Origin: Prorocentrum cordatum
Lineage: Eukaryota; Sar; Dinophyceae; Prorocentrales; Prorocentraceae
NCBI GenBank assembly: GCA_963575745.1
Contig: CAUYUJ010000201.1
Location: 52,916 to 116,915 of the forward strand
Reading direction: 5' to 3'
Length of the DNA stretch: 64,000 bases
Positions 12,256 to 22,539 of this stretch are shown piece by piece (the first letter of the stretch is position 1; the number at the start of each line of letters is the position of its first letter). The position numbers and the translations under genes are program-made. The notes under the pieces were generated by a model, which was not told where the DNA came from, made no database searches, and saw nothing but the letters and a program-made list of their open reading frames with translations.

Positions 12256-12585
12256 CTGGTTCGCGATCAGCAGTCGGACCTGCTCGTTGGGCTGCTTCGT
12301 GTCCTCCACGTGCTGGATCATATCATAGCACGCTTCGATGAGCGTCGCCCCCCCCAGCACGTGGAGCTGCCATTTCCGCGGGTCCAGCTGGTCTGGGACG
12401 ACCATGATGTCCCCTGCGCGGTCCCCCCAGTTCACCCCCTTCGCCAGGCCGAGCTTTTTGTAATAGCGCCTGGTCGCCCTCTGCTGGCGGTTGTTGATCT
12501 TGTGCCGCACGAACACTCTGGTCCCGTCCTCGTGAAAAAATGGCTGAGTCGTTCCTGGCCACGGGAGGGCGTAGTCAGCATTGAA
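12256..12585 (-). CDS. Unknown multi-exon gene, first visible exon (110 codons)
   Basis: Bounded by an AG acceptor (CCTCTGCAG, exon from 12585) and a GT donor (AACCAG then GTTCCC, exon end 12256). A TGA stop lies in frame just upstream, so the acceptor is needed and at least one exon lies further upstream. The donor and the next acceptor (11846/11845) are both phase 0 and join as LLIANQ-VPRIV. The peptide has a basic stretch (NNRQQRATRRYYKK) and is otherwise unrecognised. Confidence 0.65.
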
Positions 12586-12609
12586 CTGCAGAGGGTGGCT
12601 CTGGCGCTT

Positions 12610-13260
12610 TCAGCCGACCGATGTCACGGTGGCGGCCATCTGAACATGTTTCGCTACCTGGAATTTTGGGATGCGTTTCAGTCCGAGTATCTTGATCCAA
12701 GCCCGCAGCGCGTGAACCATCACACTTGGAATGAGAATTCGGCTTAGCCCAAGAGGGCTCCAGAGAACTGGAATGTGAAACGCCTGAATCTGAATATCTC
12801 AGGCACGACGTGGGTGGATCAAGAAACCTGGAATGCGGGAAACGCCTCAGTCCAGTACCGTGTCCTGGAATGTGAACTCAGTCCGAGCATCTTGACACAT
12901 GCCCGCACTGGGTGGATCAAGATTCCTCGAATGTGAACAAGCCTCAGTCCGAGTATCTTGATCCAAGCCTCCAAGCCCGCATACTGAGAAGGCGAAAGGG
13001 CTTCAAATGTTCAGACGGCCATAACCATGATATCGGCAGCGGTTGGGTTGGGCATTTGGGGGCCTCCTCTGGGCTGGGTGGCTTTCGATGGCTTCTGCTG
13101 CGTTTCAGGGCCAGGGTCATCTGCGAAATAGCTCGGCGCCTCCCAGGGGTCTCAGGGCCAGCTCAGAACCGCGAAAACAACATTCAGATGACCGCGTCCG
13201 TTTGAACGCGCGCTGGCCCTTCATGGGTCCGTCTCGGACCCGTTCCAGAGCCAACTGAAA
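12610..13260. repeat. Degenerate minisatellite
   Basis: CAGTCCGAGTATCTTGATCC and close variants recur at about 12680, 12880 and 12945, with GTGGATCAAGAAACCTGGAATG between. The unit is about 60-100 bp and irregular. The rest, to 13260, shows nothing recognisable. Confidence 0.6.
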
Positions 13261-13654
13261 TTGATTGGAGCCTCTTGGGGTCCTCGTCAGGGCCTCGCAA
13301 CCGACACCTCATGTGCTGTCTGGCATCATCCAGAGCAGCCGCGCGGGGCCGCCTCTCCTCGCTCCCGGCCCCTTTGCTTGGCTCGCACCAGAGCCCACCC
13401 CTGGGCCGCCCAATGGCGGCGCCTGCGCGCGCAGCACGGCGCCCTCCTTGCCCGGGCGGCGGTTCTCGTAGCTGGAGAAGCCGCCGTCGAAGGCGCCGGG
13501 CGACCCCAGCTGGTCAGTGGCCCCAGCCTATCGGGAGAGGAGGGGGGGGCCAACCTGGTAGTGGGCAGAAGCTTTACTTGCGCAGAAGGCCAACACAGGC
13601 CATTTAAGCAAGGAAGGAATGCAAATTCCTAATGTCGGCCCGCAAACACCAACC
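13261..13654. other. Unassigned GC-rich spacer
   Basis: Several overlapping short open frames on both strands with Ala/Arg/Pro bias. No supported gene. Confidence 0.4.
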
Positions 13655-14420
13655 ATATGCAGCTGTGAGTACCGCGTTGTGGTACCGCTCTCGGTGGAAC
13701 CCTCTATGGGGCCACGATCCTCGTAAAGGGTGTGCCGAAATGGGCGGGGGGGCGCATGCAAAACCTGCTGCTGGGGCCTTTGGTGGAGGTGGAGCTCCCT
13801 ATGGAGCCGCGATCCTCGTGAAGAGTGTGCCCAAATGAGTGGGGAGACGCATGCAATCCCTGCCGCTGGGGCCTTCGTTGGAGCTCTGAGCTCCCTATGG
13901 GGCCACGATCCTCGTGGGGGGTGTGCCACAATGGGCGGGGGGACCAATGCAAACCCTGCCGCCGGGGCTTTCGGTGGAGCTACGTATGGGGCCACAATCC
14001 TCGGGAGGGGTGTGCCGACATGGGTGGGGGGGCACATGCAAACCTTGCCGCTGGGGCCTTCGGTGGAGCTCCCCGTGGGGCCACGATCCTCGCGAGGGGT
14101 GTGCCGACATGGGCGGGGGGACGCATGCAATCCCTGCCGCTGGGGCCTTCGGTGGAGCTCCCTATGGGGCCACGATCCTCGTGAGGCTCGTGAGGGGTGC
14201 GCCGACATGGTGGAAATGCGGCGAGCAGCAGCAGGAGTGGGAGAAGGGAAGAGGGGGAGGAGAGGAGGGAGGGGGCAGCGGGGGGAGGAGGAGGTGAAGC
14301 GCGTTTTTTTTGTTTTTTTCCAAAAAAAAACGAAGACCCAACGCCACAGCATGGTCAAGGTTGGGAAACTCTCTTGCCACCTGAAACCTTTTGAGGCCAA
14401 CCACCTGGTAGTGGGCAAGA
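13655..14420 (+). repeat. Compound dispersed repeat, copy 1 (with minisatellite core)
   Basis: Order on this strand: a flank with CATATGCAGCTGTGAGTACC and GGTACCGCTCTCGGTGGAA; then about seven copies of a 70-85-bp unit (TGCCGCTGGGGCCTTCGGTG ... GGCCACGATCCTCGTGAGGG); then GCGGCGAGCAGCAGCAGGAG; then a purine-rich block; then CGAAGACCCAACGCCACAGC. The same parts occur in the same order in inverted orientation at 27430-27830, and the last two parts at 61796-61925. The long overlapping frames are the minisatellite read in three phases. Confidence 0.8.
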
Positions 14421-14506
14421 GCTGGACCAAGGGATCACGGCAGTAAGTAAAGGGTGCGATGTGGAATGTCTGCGCCTTGACGTTCGAGCTCGCGCGGAGC
14501 CCCCAA

Positions 14507-14566
14507 GAGGCGGGTCAGCAACCGATCAAACGTTCGCTAGCGGACGTTTGAAGACTGACCCGCCTC
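14507..14566. repeat. 60-bp imperfect palindrome
   Basis: Outer arms GAGGCGGGTCAG and CTGACCCGCCTC (12 bp, perfect), inner arms CAAACGT and ACGTTTG, centre CGCTAGCG. It could extrude as a cruciform or fold as an RNA hairpin. No element family is recognised. Confidence 0.85.
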
Positions 14567-14599
14567 GAGGAAGGACAGCGCTTGCTCAAACGTCGGGCG

Positions 14600-15373
14600 T
14601 GTCACTTCGACATTGGAAGTCCAAAAGCGTGGCCTCCTCCACCTCAGCACCTCCACCTCCACCCCCGTCTCCCGCAGCCTTGAGGCTGGCGGTCAGCGCG
14701 GCGATCGGGTCCGACGACGTCGAGGCCGCCGCAGCTGCGTCGCGGCCGAGACCTGGCGGGCGGGGGACTCCAGCAACGAGCAGGGGCCGAGAAGGGCAGC
14801 ACGCATCAGCGGCGAAGGAGGACGAGGATGACGAGGATCAGGAGACGGACGAGAGGAAGGGATAGATGTCGGGAAGGAGGAGGAGGAGGAAGAAGAGGGA
14901 GAAAAGGAGAAGGAGAGGAGGGGAGGAGGAGCGATGACAGATGGAAGAGGAGACGGAGGAGAAGAAAGGAGAGATGAGAGATAGAGGAGGAGCTTGCAGG
15001 AGAAAGGAGGGGAGGAGAGGAGGATAGGAGGAGGGATGCACAGCCGGTGCAGCCGACTGATGGAAACGCGTTGAAGGAGGGCTGGATAGAGGTGCACTTT
15101 CCTTGTCAGTTGCCCAGGCGGGGGGCCAGCCGACTTGTCTGACTTGTCTAGACTCGGACGCGCGATCCGAAAGCCGAGCGCAGGGCAGCCAGCAGACCTG
15201 CACTGCCCGCCAGCCAGCTCCAAGCGAAGCACTATCCTCCTATCCTCCCTATCGCCGCCCTCCTCCGCTCTCCTTCTCCCACCCGCCGCCCTCCTCCGAT
15301 TCGTATCGGCATTTCTCCATCCACTCACCTCCTCACTGGCGGGCCTCGTCCACATTTGGGACCGAGGGCTCAC
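14600..15373. other. Spacer with GGA-rich tract
   Basis: 14870-15030 is almost pure purine (GGAGGA, GAGAAGG). Frames on either strand are low-complexity. It lies between the 3' end of the methyltransferase-like gene and the repeats downstream. Confidence 0.5.
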
Positions 15374-16337
15374 TCACAAGGACCTCTGGCGCTTGATCGC
15401 CCGAGCGCGCTTCCTGGCGACTTCGGCAGCTGCCTCGGCCTCCTCTGAAACCAAAGCAGGGGTCAGCGCAGAGTCGATGCGCGGGCAAGGGGCAGCCGGG
15501 AATGCGATGTCACCAGACTGCTCAGGCACGCGCACTACCAGCAACCATCGATAACGATACACAATGGCGAACACAACTGACCCGATAGAATTAACGTGCA
15601 TTGCATTGCCTAGCTCGCAGAGCATAGAGTTCCGCGTGCGATAAGGAAAAGAGTTGGTAGAACCCCTGGTGAATTGGCAGTCGACACCGTGATACATCCT
15701 AACAGCTTCTGGGGTCACTGGGAAGCCCATCGACAAAAACGTCTCGAGTGGCGTCAACCACCTCTCGAGCTCAGCCATCCACGTGATCCCCATCCCCCTG
15801 CGCAGGGTATGTAAGGGGCCCGTGACTGGGCTGTTCACTTGCTTCTTGATGGTTTGCCCCAGATCCCAATTGCGGCCAGGCAGCTGCTTCGAGAACTGTT
15901 CGAGCCGCTCACGTTCGGTCAAAGTCAAAGCGTACTTCCACGAGCCGTGCGGGTCGTTGAACTTGTCGCCTGCTCGGTGCCTCGCTTTCACGTCTGTTCT
16001 CGAAACCGCCCATTCGTACTCTTCTGCCAATTCCTCCTCTGAGCTCACGCAGTACGACGAAGGTGAGTACCCGCAGCCTCGAGCGAAGCAGCGGTCGATG
16101 AACTCTTGCATGGACATGTGGGGTCCCCGGGGAGGCGGCACATTCAAGCCCTTGAGGAGACCCACCACGAACTGGCGAGGCCGGCGCGTGCTCCAGCCTT
16201 GGTCGCAGGCGTTGAGAGTCACGCGTTCGAGGGAGTAGTGTCCCCCGAGAGCCCGCCGGTACTCGTCATCGCCTTGCTGCGGAACGCACTCGAAGATCAC
16301 CGTGGGTTCCTCGGGTCGGCGGTTGAAAGACGTGGCC
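15374..16337 (-). CDS. C5-cytosine methyltransferase-like protein, C-terminal exon
   Basis: Continues the catalytic domain begun at 17250-16575 and ends at a TGA, after a basic C-terminus (RKRARAIKRQR) that could act as a nuclear signal. C5-MTase motifs are visible in order, with residues counted from the Met-like codon at 16300: motif VI as VIFECV (residues 1-6; the usual ENV appears as ECV, keeping the catalytic Glu); motif VIII as STRRPRQFVVGL (37-48); motif IX as RWLTPLETFLSMGFP (180-194), a very good match to RxLTxxExxxxxGFP; and motif X as ELGNAMHVNSIG (229-240). The stretch between VIII and IX is the target-recognition region. The acceptor is AG at 16338-16339 and the exon starts with the third base of a split Gly codon. 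Which cytosines are methylated cannot be told. Confidence 0.85.
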
Positions 16338-16574
16338 CTGAGGGATGCGGTCTAAGAACGAAGGGCCTTTAATCATGTAAATCTATCCTGAGGCCTAGCC
16401 CTGGGGCCCCACCCCTCAGGGCCCACATCTTTGAACAGCCGACCGAAATTACCAGAGGGAGGAGCACTAGGGGCAAGGGGGAGAACGGGGAGTCTAAGGT
16501 CACGGGGCCCAGGGGCAGGAGAGGGGGAGGGGGCTCGCCCAAAGAGCAGGTTCAGTCGCAATGGTATTTGGCGC
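16338..16574 (-). other. Intron of the methyltransferase-like gene, GC-AG
   Basis: Begins GCGCCAAATACC and ends CCCTCAG on the minus strand. Both borders are phase 2, joining Gly-Ala-Thr. It contains GTTCAAAGATGTGGGCCC, matching one end of the TIR elements at 31306 and 33478, so part of the intron derives from that family. Confidence 0.65.
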
Positions 16575-17250
16575 CCTTTTTGAGTCAGCCAGTCCAAGAG
16601 ATCGAGTCGCTGCCGCAATCCTATCCATAGTACATTGTAGCCTTCTCCTTCTCGAGAGCCGCGGCTGCCGAAAGTGGAGTCATGCACGCATGGAAACCCA
16701 CTGCAATGGACATGGGTGCGAGATAAACTGCAGTACCCCCCGCATTTCAAACACCAGAGCCTCTTGGTCCGAGTTGGGTTTGATAGAATCAATCGTCTCC
16801 TGGCGTCGACATCTGTCAGCGGGAGCTTTGCCAGCTGGTCTCGCACACGGGGTGTTAGTACTTCATACCAGTCTTGAAAAGCATGACGTGGGGCATGAGG
16901 TCCACTGTGGAGCATTTCTTCCATGGCCTTCCCGTCCTTCTCGATAACCCAATCGGACGCGACCGAGTATCCCAAAATGGTCCCAACAACCCTCGCACTC
17001 AAGTCGAAAGTCATAATCCCTGAGCAGCCCGACGAAACCGTGAGGAGGCGGTGCATGCGGTGCCCGTCGGTGCAATCAGCCATGTGCCCGCACAGAGCAT
17101 CAGCTTCATCTTTGCCGTGGGTCGCCCACATCAGAGATGACTGAACCGATGCGCATGTGATGGGCATCTGGGGCCCCTCAGCTGGGGCCCGAGAAGGGCT
17201 GGCAGCCTCAATCTGACCGCAACGCCCGTTCAGCAAGCGACTGCAGTTCG
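16575..17250 (-). CDS. C5-cytosine methyltransferase-like protein, N-terminal catalytic exon
   Basis: The frame is open from 17434, but the first 60 codons overlap the spliced-leader relic and repeats, so the exon probably starts near 17250. Counting codons from 17434: motif I as VSSGCSG (133-139); motif II as SDWVIEKDG (160-168), with the Glu expected to bind the ribose of AdoMet; and motif IV as HCSGFPCVHDSTFG (243-256), with the catalytic Cys in PC but Val where Gln is usual. Between II and IV are a likely motif III (HAFQDWYEVL) and a Cys-rich turn (CLKCGGYC). Dinoflagellates are known to carry many C5-MTase genes, some of them in retrotransposons. No retroelement domain is joined to this one here. 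Confidence 0.8.
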
Positions 17251-17351
17251 ACCCGAAACGGCAACGGACGGTGGGATCTGATGGGTTCGTACGGAATAAT
17301 ATCCTATGATCACGGCGGGTACCACACGACGAAAGAGACAGGGGGGAGGAG

Positions 17352-17371
17352 TCCGTAGCCCTTGGCTCAAG
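17352..17371 (+). other. Relic of the dinoflagellate spliced leader (DinoSL)
   Basis: TCCGTAGCCCTTGGCTCAAG matches the 22-nt DinoSL consensus in its first nine and last ten bases. The A-T run in the middle is shortened by two. It is followed by CCATTGCG, reminiscent of the tandem relic junction seen when trans-spliced mRNAs are reverse-transcribed, reinserted and trans-spliced again. Knowledge: SL relics mark retroposed mRNAs in dinoflagellates. No intact gene follows on the plus strand. Confidence 0.75.
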
Positions 17372-17389
17372 CCATTGCGATTGACTCCT

Positions 17390-17830
17390 TCTCGGGGCCT
17401 TCCTTGGGGCCCTCCTGGAGTTGTTTGTTCTCACTCACCCTTGCCTGGCCGAGCCGTTCTCTCTTCAATGGGCTCTCATCCCCCAAAATTGGGACCTCCT
17501 GGAGTTTACTTGGGATCTCCAAGAAGGCACCAAGAAGGCTCCAAGAGGGCCCCGAGAGGGGCCCCCCTGCTGTCAAGGACGGGGACCGCCATCGTGACAG
17601 TAGGGGCGCCATCTTGGTGCCTTTCTTGGTGCCCTCCTGGGGCCTTCTTGTGACCCATCAGGAAGCCTCCCAGGGCTCCGAGAAGGCCCCAAGAGAGCTC
17701 CAAGAGGGCCCCGAGAGGAGCCCCCCTGCTGTCAAGGACGAGAGTCGCCATCTTGACAGCAGGGTGGCCCTCTAGAGGCCTTTCTTGGAGCCCTCCTGAC
17801 AAGTATGACTTGTCACTTCTCGGTCCGCCG
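17390..17830. repeat. Repeat of about 145 bp with inverted segments
   Basis: GAGGCCCCCCTGCTGTCAAGG-like and CCAAGAGGGCCCCGAGAGG segments occur twice (about 17540-17580 and 17695-17740), with GGTGCCTTTCTTGGTGCCCT between. A perfect 11-bp hairpin, CTGCTGTCAAG ... CTTGACAGCAG, lies at 17726-17762 with a 15-base loop. Confidence 0.7.
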
Positions 17831-18124
17831 AATGATTGTGCCGGCTGGTGTTATGGAGTTGATTTCCAGGAGTTGCCTTGCCTTGCTTTGCCTATGTTCA
17901 TGCTCTCCTCATTCCTCCACGCTCCGTCTCTCCGTCCACCCTGATCCCTCACCCTGATCTCCCCAGAAATGCCCGACAACATTCGACACCTTATGGCTGG
18001 CATACGAAAAGAAAAATGATCCCGCACCCGTCTCTCCCTCTCCCTCCTGCGCGCCCTGGGACGACGGACAGTGACGGACGCTTAGGCGCCCTGTCAGTGC
18101 CGCCTATGACCTTTATAAGCATGC

Positions 18125-18955
18125 GAGCCCTATGGTCCTCGTGAGCCCGGTGAGACCTATGAGCCCTATGAGCCCCATGAGCCCCAGCCCCATTAGGCGT
18201 CTGAGCCATTTGAGCCCTCTGAGCCCTATGAGCCATATCACCCCTATCAGCCCTATAAGCCATATGAGCCCTAGGAGCCCTAGGAGCCCTATGAGGCGTT
18301 TGAGCCCTACGAGCTCTGTGGGCCCTGTGAGACCTCTGAGCCCTCTGTGCCTTACGAGCCATATGGGCATTATGAGCCCTATGAGTCCTATGAGCACCCT
18401 GGGCCCTATGAGCCGCATGCGCCGCATGAGCCCTATGAGCCTTATGAGCCATCTGAGCCCTATGAGCCTCATGAGACCTATGAGCCCTATGAGCCCTATG
18501 AGTCCTATGTGCCCTATAGGCCTCATGAGCCCTGTGAGCTCTATAAGCCCTATGGACCCTACGAGCCCTACGAGCATTCAAAAGCCAATCCAACAGAGAC
18601 CCCCAAACAAAGAGATTCCATGAGACGTTCTGCCAATGTCAGCCCCGAAGCAAATCAAACAGAGACCCCAAAAGCATACACCCTGAGCCCTACTAGCCCT
18701 ATTATCCATACGAGGCATATGAACCCTGTGAGTCATATGAGCCCTATGAGCCCTACGAGCCCTACGAGCCCGATGAGCCATATGAGCCCATATGAGCCCT
18801 ATGAGCCCTATGAGCCCTACGAGCCCTAGCCCTACGACCCATATGAACCCTATGAGCCCTGTGAGTCCTATGAGCCGTGTGAACCATATCAGTCATATGA
18901 GTTCTCGGTGCCTTATGAGCTCTCTGAGCCCTGCGAACCCCATGTGACCTACGAT
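18125..18955 (+). repeat. 9-bp satellite GAGCCCTAT, left block
   Basis: About 90 degenerate copies of GAGCCCTAT. Reading frames give (SPM)n, (EPY)n or (HRA)n on one strand or the other, which are artefacts. The same satellite occurs in the opposite orientation at 23000-24170. Confidence 0.95.
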
Positions 18956-18984
18956 GGTAAAGGCGAAGCGCAGCGAGCCGGTAA

Positions 18985-19100
18985 CATCTTGTATGCTTGT
19001 ACCTCTTACATATGTACATGCACACATATGTATACACATATGCATAGGCATATATGTACACACATACATTGTATGCATACATACGTACCCGCACCACCCC
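18985..19100. repeat. CATA/CATG-rich tract
   Basis: ACATATGTACATGCACACATATG and similar. It directly follows the junction AAGGCGAAGCGCAGCGAGCC, which is also found, as an imperfect reverse complement, beside the larger CATA array near 23000. Confidence 0.8.
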
Positions 19101-19289
19101 GAACCAACAACAAGGCATACATGCAGCTATATCGAGGTTCGTATGTCGGTAAGCAGGTCATGACCATTGAATAAACACTGCACCGTTGGGCATATAGGGG
19201 TACTCGCGTATAGTTGCTGGCACATCTTGGACTGTATTGGCATGGTCCTGGGGCGGGTGTACAACTCTCATCTGCTGGTTGGACTCGTC

Positions 19290-20430
19290 CCCCGCTCGAT
19301 GCCATCCGCGGGGCGAGCGTCCCCAGAGGAGGGCAGCCGTGGGGGGCCCCTCCCACTGACAGGGGAGAGCACCCCCACATGATACCACCCGTGGGAAGCA
19401 GATCCCCACGGGTGACCTGGTCCGTGGGGGGGACACCCCCACGCGAGGTCAGCCGTGGGGGGATCCTCCCCACAGGAGGGTAGCCGTGGGGGACATCCCC
19501 CCACGGATGATATGATCTGTGGGGGGGTGACCCCCACATGAGGCCGCCCGTGGGGGCCACCTCCCCACGGGCGACCTGGTCCGTGGGGGGAACACCCCCA
19601 CGCGAGGTCATCTGTGCGGGGATCATCCCCACAGGAGGGTAGCCGTGGGGGGCATCCCCCCACGGATGGTCTGATCTGTGGGGGGGTGACCCCCACATGA
19701 GGTCGTCTGTGGGGGTCACCTCCCCACGGGCGACCTGGTCCGTGGGGGGAACACCCCCACGCGAGGTCCTCTGTGGGGGAATCATCCCCACAGGAGGGTC
19801 AGGAGGGTAGCCGTGGGGGTCATCCCCCCACGGATGGGGTCGATCTGTGGGGGGGTGACCCCCAATTGAGGCCCGCGCCCGTGGGGGTCACCTCCCCACG
19901 GCGACATTGTCCGTGGGGGAACACCCCCACGCAAGGTCATCCGTGGGGGGATCCTCTCCACAAGGAGGAGCCGTGTGGGGGGCAATCCCCACAGGATGGT
20001 CTTATCTGTGGGGGGGTGACCCCCACATGAGGTCGCCCGTGGGGGTCACCTCCCCACGGGCGACCTGGTCCGTGGGGGGAACACCCCCACGCGAGGTCAT
20101 CCGTGGGGGGATCATCCCCACAGGAGGGTAGCCGTGGGGGACATCCCCCCACGGATGGTCTGATCTGTGGGGGGGTCTCCCACACATGAGGTCGCCCGTG
20201 GGGGTCACCTCCCCACAAGCGACCTGGTCCGTGGGGGGGACACCCCCACGCGAGGTCATCCGTGGGGGGGGTCATCCCCACAGGAGGGCAGCCGTGGGGG
20301 GCGTCCCCTCACGGATGGTCTTATCGGTGGGGGGGTCACCCCCACATGAGGCCGCCCGTGGGGGTCACGCCCCCACGAGCGACTTGGCACGAGGGGGGAC
20401 ACTCCCACACGATGTCACGCGTTGCGATAT
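19290..20430. repeat. Hairpin satellite, about 163-bp unit with five hairpins each
   Basis: Successive short palindromes of the form GTGGGG(G) N4-5 CCCCCAC, separated by 12-14-bp spacers such as GCGAGGTCATCC, AGGAGGGTAGCC, GGATGGTCTGATCT, ATGAGGTCGCCC and GGGCGACCTGGTCC. The five spacers follow a fixed order, so the higher-order unit is about 163 bp, repeated about seven times. The six frames repeat the same peptides and are not genes. Confidence 0.9.
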
Positions 20431-21715
20431 CACCGCCTCAGGATGGCAGCCATACGATGGACCTCCGCACGGATGGTCTGCTCAGTGGGGGCTACATCGT
20501 TCTGAAAGAAAACACCGTTTGAGCAATCAAATTGTCGTGCGCGGACCGTTTGATACAGGAGGCACAGTCTTGAAGTGCCCCACCCTTCCCTTCTCGGCGG
20601 GCGGTTTTGAAGCATGGCCCCCGACCTTGGCAACTACGCATGGGGTTCTCTCGAGGCCATCTTGGGCATCTCTTGGGCCCCTCTTGGAACCATCTTTGTG
20701 GCCTTCTTGGGCACGTGAAGGAACGCAACATGTGGAGGACCACCTCCACATACTAGATCATCCATGGGAGGGCCCCCATCCACCCAATGGCCGCGCGCCC
20801 CACCCCCCAGACGAAGCACCAGTGGAATGGGGCGGAGGTGCGCTCACGGATCACGGCCAGGGCCAAGTCATTCGATCGGACAGCATGGTTGCGCTAGTAG
20901 GCCCGTTAGCGCCCGCGTTCCACCATGTACGGCATCCATATGATCCAAAAGAGAAGCCCAAACATCAGTGGACCCACACCCGAGGCGACGATGCGATGCT
21001 TGCTTTGCGTGTGGCACATCCAATGAGACGCGACCTGGCCCCTCGCTGGCCTCGCGTGCTCCCCAATCGGGCTTGTCAGGGCACGCCATCTCGGGCAACA
21101 CGGTTGGGCCCCACACGGGCCTTCGTCTAATCACCATTGGTGTCTCACAGTGGCCCGGTAAGTCTCCACGATGGGGCGCGCTCCTTACAGTCAGACTTAG
21201 GCCAAAAGAACATCCCTCAAGAACATGAGACCCCCTGTCGGTCAAAACAAGCATAAAATCCTAGGGTACCTTCTCCAGGATACACACTACGTTCTAACAA
21301 CCACGAACAGCATTAGGGTAGCCTCCCCGAACCGACCTCGATTTTATACCCCGTTCCGAGAGACCGGACCTTCCAGCATGTCCATGGTCGCCATCACCAT
21401 CTGATCGTTGTTGAGCTCGCCGCCCTCTGCGCCGCCCGAGCTCTGCGCGCCCTTCGCGCCCGACATTGCTGTCGGCTGGCCCAGTGGCGAGTGGGTGAGC
21501 TGGAGGGGAGGGACCTGCTGCAGCTGCAGCAGCTTGAGGCTGAGGCTGACGCGGCAAGCTCACTGACTCACCAACGAGGCCCGATGCGCCTCGATGTGTT
21601 TGTTTACCCTCGCCCCGATGCGAACGCACCCTCCCTCGGCCCCATGGGGCCCCTCGGTCACTCCCGGGACCCTCGCTGCTCGGGACGCAAGAAGAGGGGA
21701 GTTCATTTGGCACAG
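20431..21715. other. No supported gene
   Basis: Contains short open frames on both strands without recognisable domains. 20620-20720 resembles the GGCCATCTTGGGC repeats at 17.6 kb. A perfect 18-bp palindrome CTGCTGCAGCTGCAGCAG lies at 21515-21532. Confidence 0.5.
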
Positions 21716-21863
21716 CCAGGGCTGAACCTAAACGGTGTTTGTCGTGTTCGTTTTGTTATTGTGTTCCTTTGCTTTTGTCTCGAAACCACCTTTGCAGCAA
21801 AACGAAGTCGAAACGAACACGACCCACGAAATCACCAAAAATACCGTTTAGGTCCAGCCCTGG
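21716..21863. mobile_element. MITE with hAT-like termini, 148 bp
   Basis: The ends are inverted repeats: CAGGGCTGAACCTAAACGGT at the left, and the reverse complement of CAGGGCTGGACCTAAACGGT at the right. Similarity continues inward through TCGTGTTCGTTT. CAGGG-type ends are characteristic of hAT elements. A clear 8-bp target duplication was not found. It encodes nothing. Confidence 0.8.
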
Positions 21864-22344
21864 AGAGCTCGAGAGACGCGACATCGGCTTCCAAACCAGG
21901 GCGAGCGAGAGGGAGAGAGGGGTCGAAGGGAAGAGCTAATTGTGCCCAGGGATGCAGGGTGGCAGGAGGAGACCATGCCCAATCTATTGTGTGTCAGCGT
22001 CTGAGCGGCTGAACGAGCAGAGCCACAGACAGAGGTTTTCAACTCACCATGAGGCTTCGGTCGGGTGCCGGCCCGTCTTACGCTGAGCAACGTTGGCAGA
22101 AAAGACTAGAATACAGGTCATGCGCTCATGACGTTCCTGCGTCATCAGCGGGTGGAGCCTCTGGGCCTGGGGGCCTCCTTAGGAGCTCCTGGCACAAGGG
22201 GCACAAGTTGGGCTCTAAGGGAATGAAGTCGACGAACGGGCAAGCGTCGTACGCTTCCGAAGCACATCTACCTATACTGTCAACCATGGGCAATGGGTCG
22301 CCGTGCTCACGGATCAACTGGTCCATGTCTGATCCTGTCTCTCT

Positions 22345-22348
22345 GTGC

Positions 22349-22422
<74 letters not shown>

Positions 22423-22435
22423 TTACCTCGCTCTC
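22345..22435. repeat. (CT)n microsatellite
   Basis: About 85 bp of CT dinucleotides with one TTTGTTT interruption, followed by C/T-rich CCCTCC repeats to about 22515. Confidence 0.95.
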
Positions 22436-22539
22436 TCTCCCTCGGCTTGCCTCTCATTCCCTCCCTCCTTCCCTCCCTCCCCCCACACCTTCCTTTCTCC
22501 CTCCCTCCCTCCATCCATATATAAGTGTTCATTTCTAGG

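Noticed and set aside
13528-14446. 300-codon minus-strand ORF and 238-codon plus-strand ORF
   Set aside because: Both read the 70-85-bp minisatellite of the compound repeat.
18125-18829. Long ORFs with (SPM)n, (EPY)n or (HRA)n repeats, and their mirror images at 23-24.3 kb
   Set aside because: All arise from a 9-bp satellite whose period is a multiple of three, so every frame stays open.
19290-20430. CRISPR-like look of evenly spaced palindromes with spacers
   Set aside because: The spacers are themselves repeated in a fixed five-part order and the arms vary; this is a satellite in a eukaryote, and no cas genes are present.
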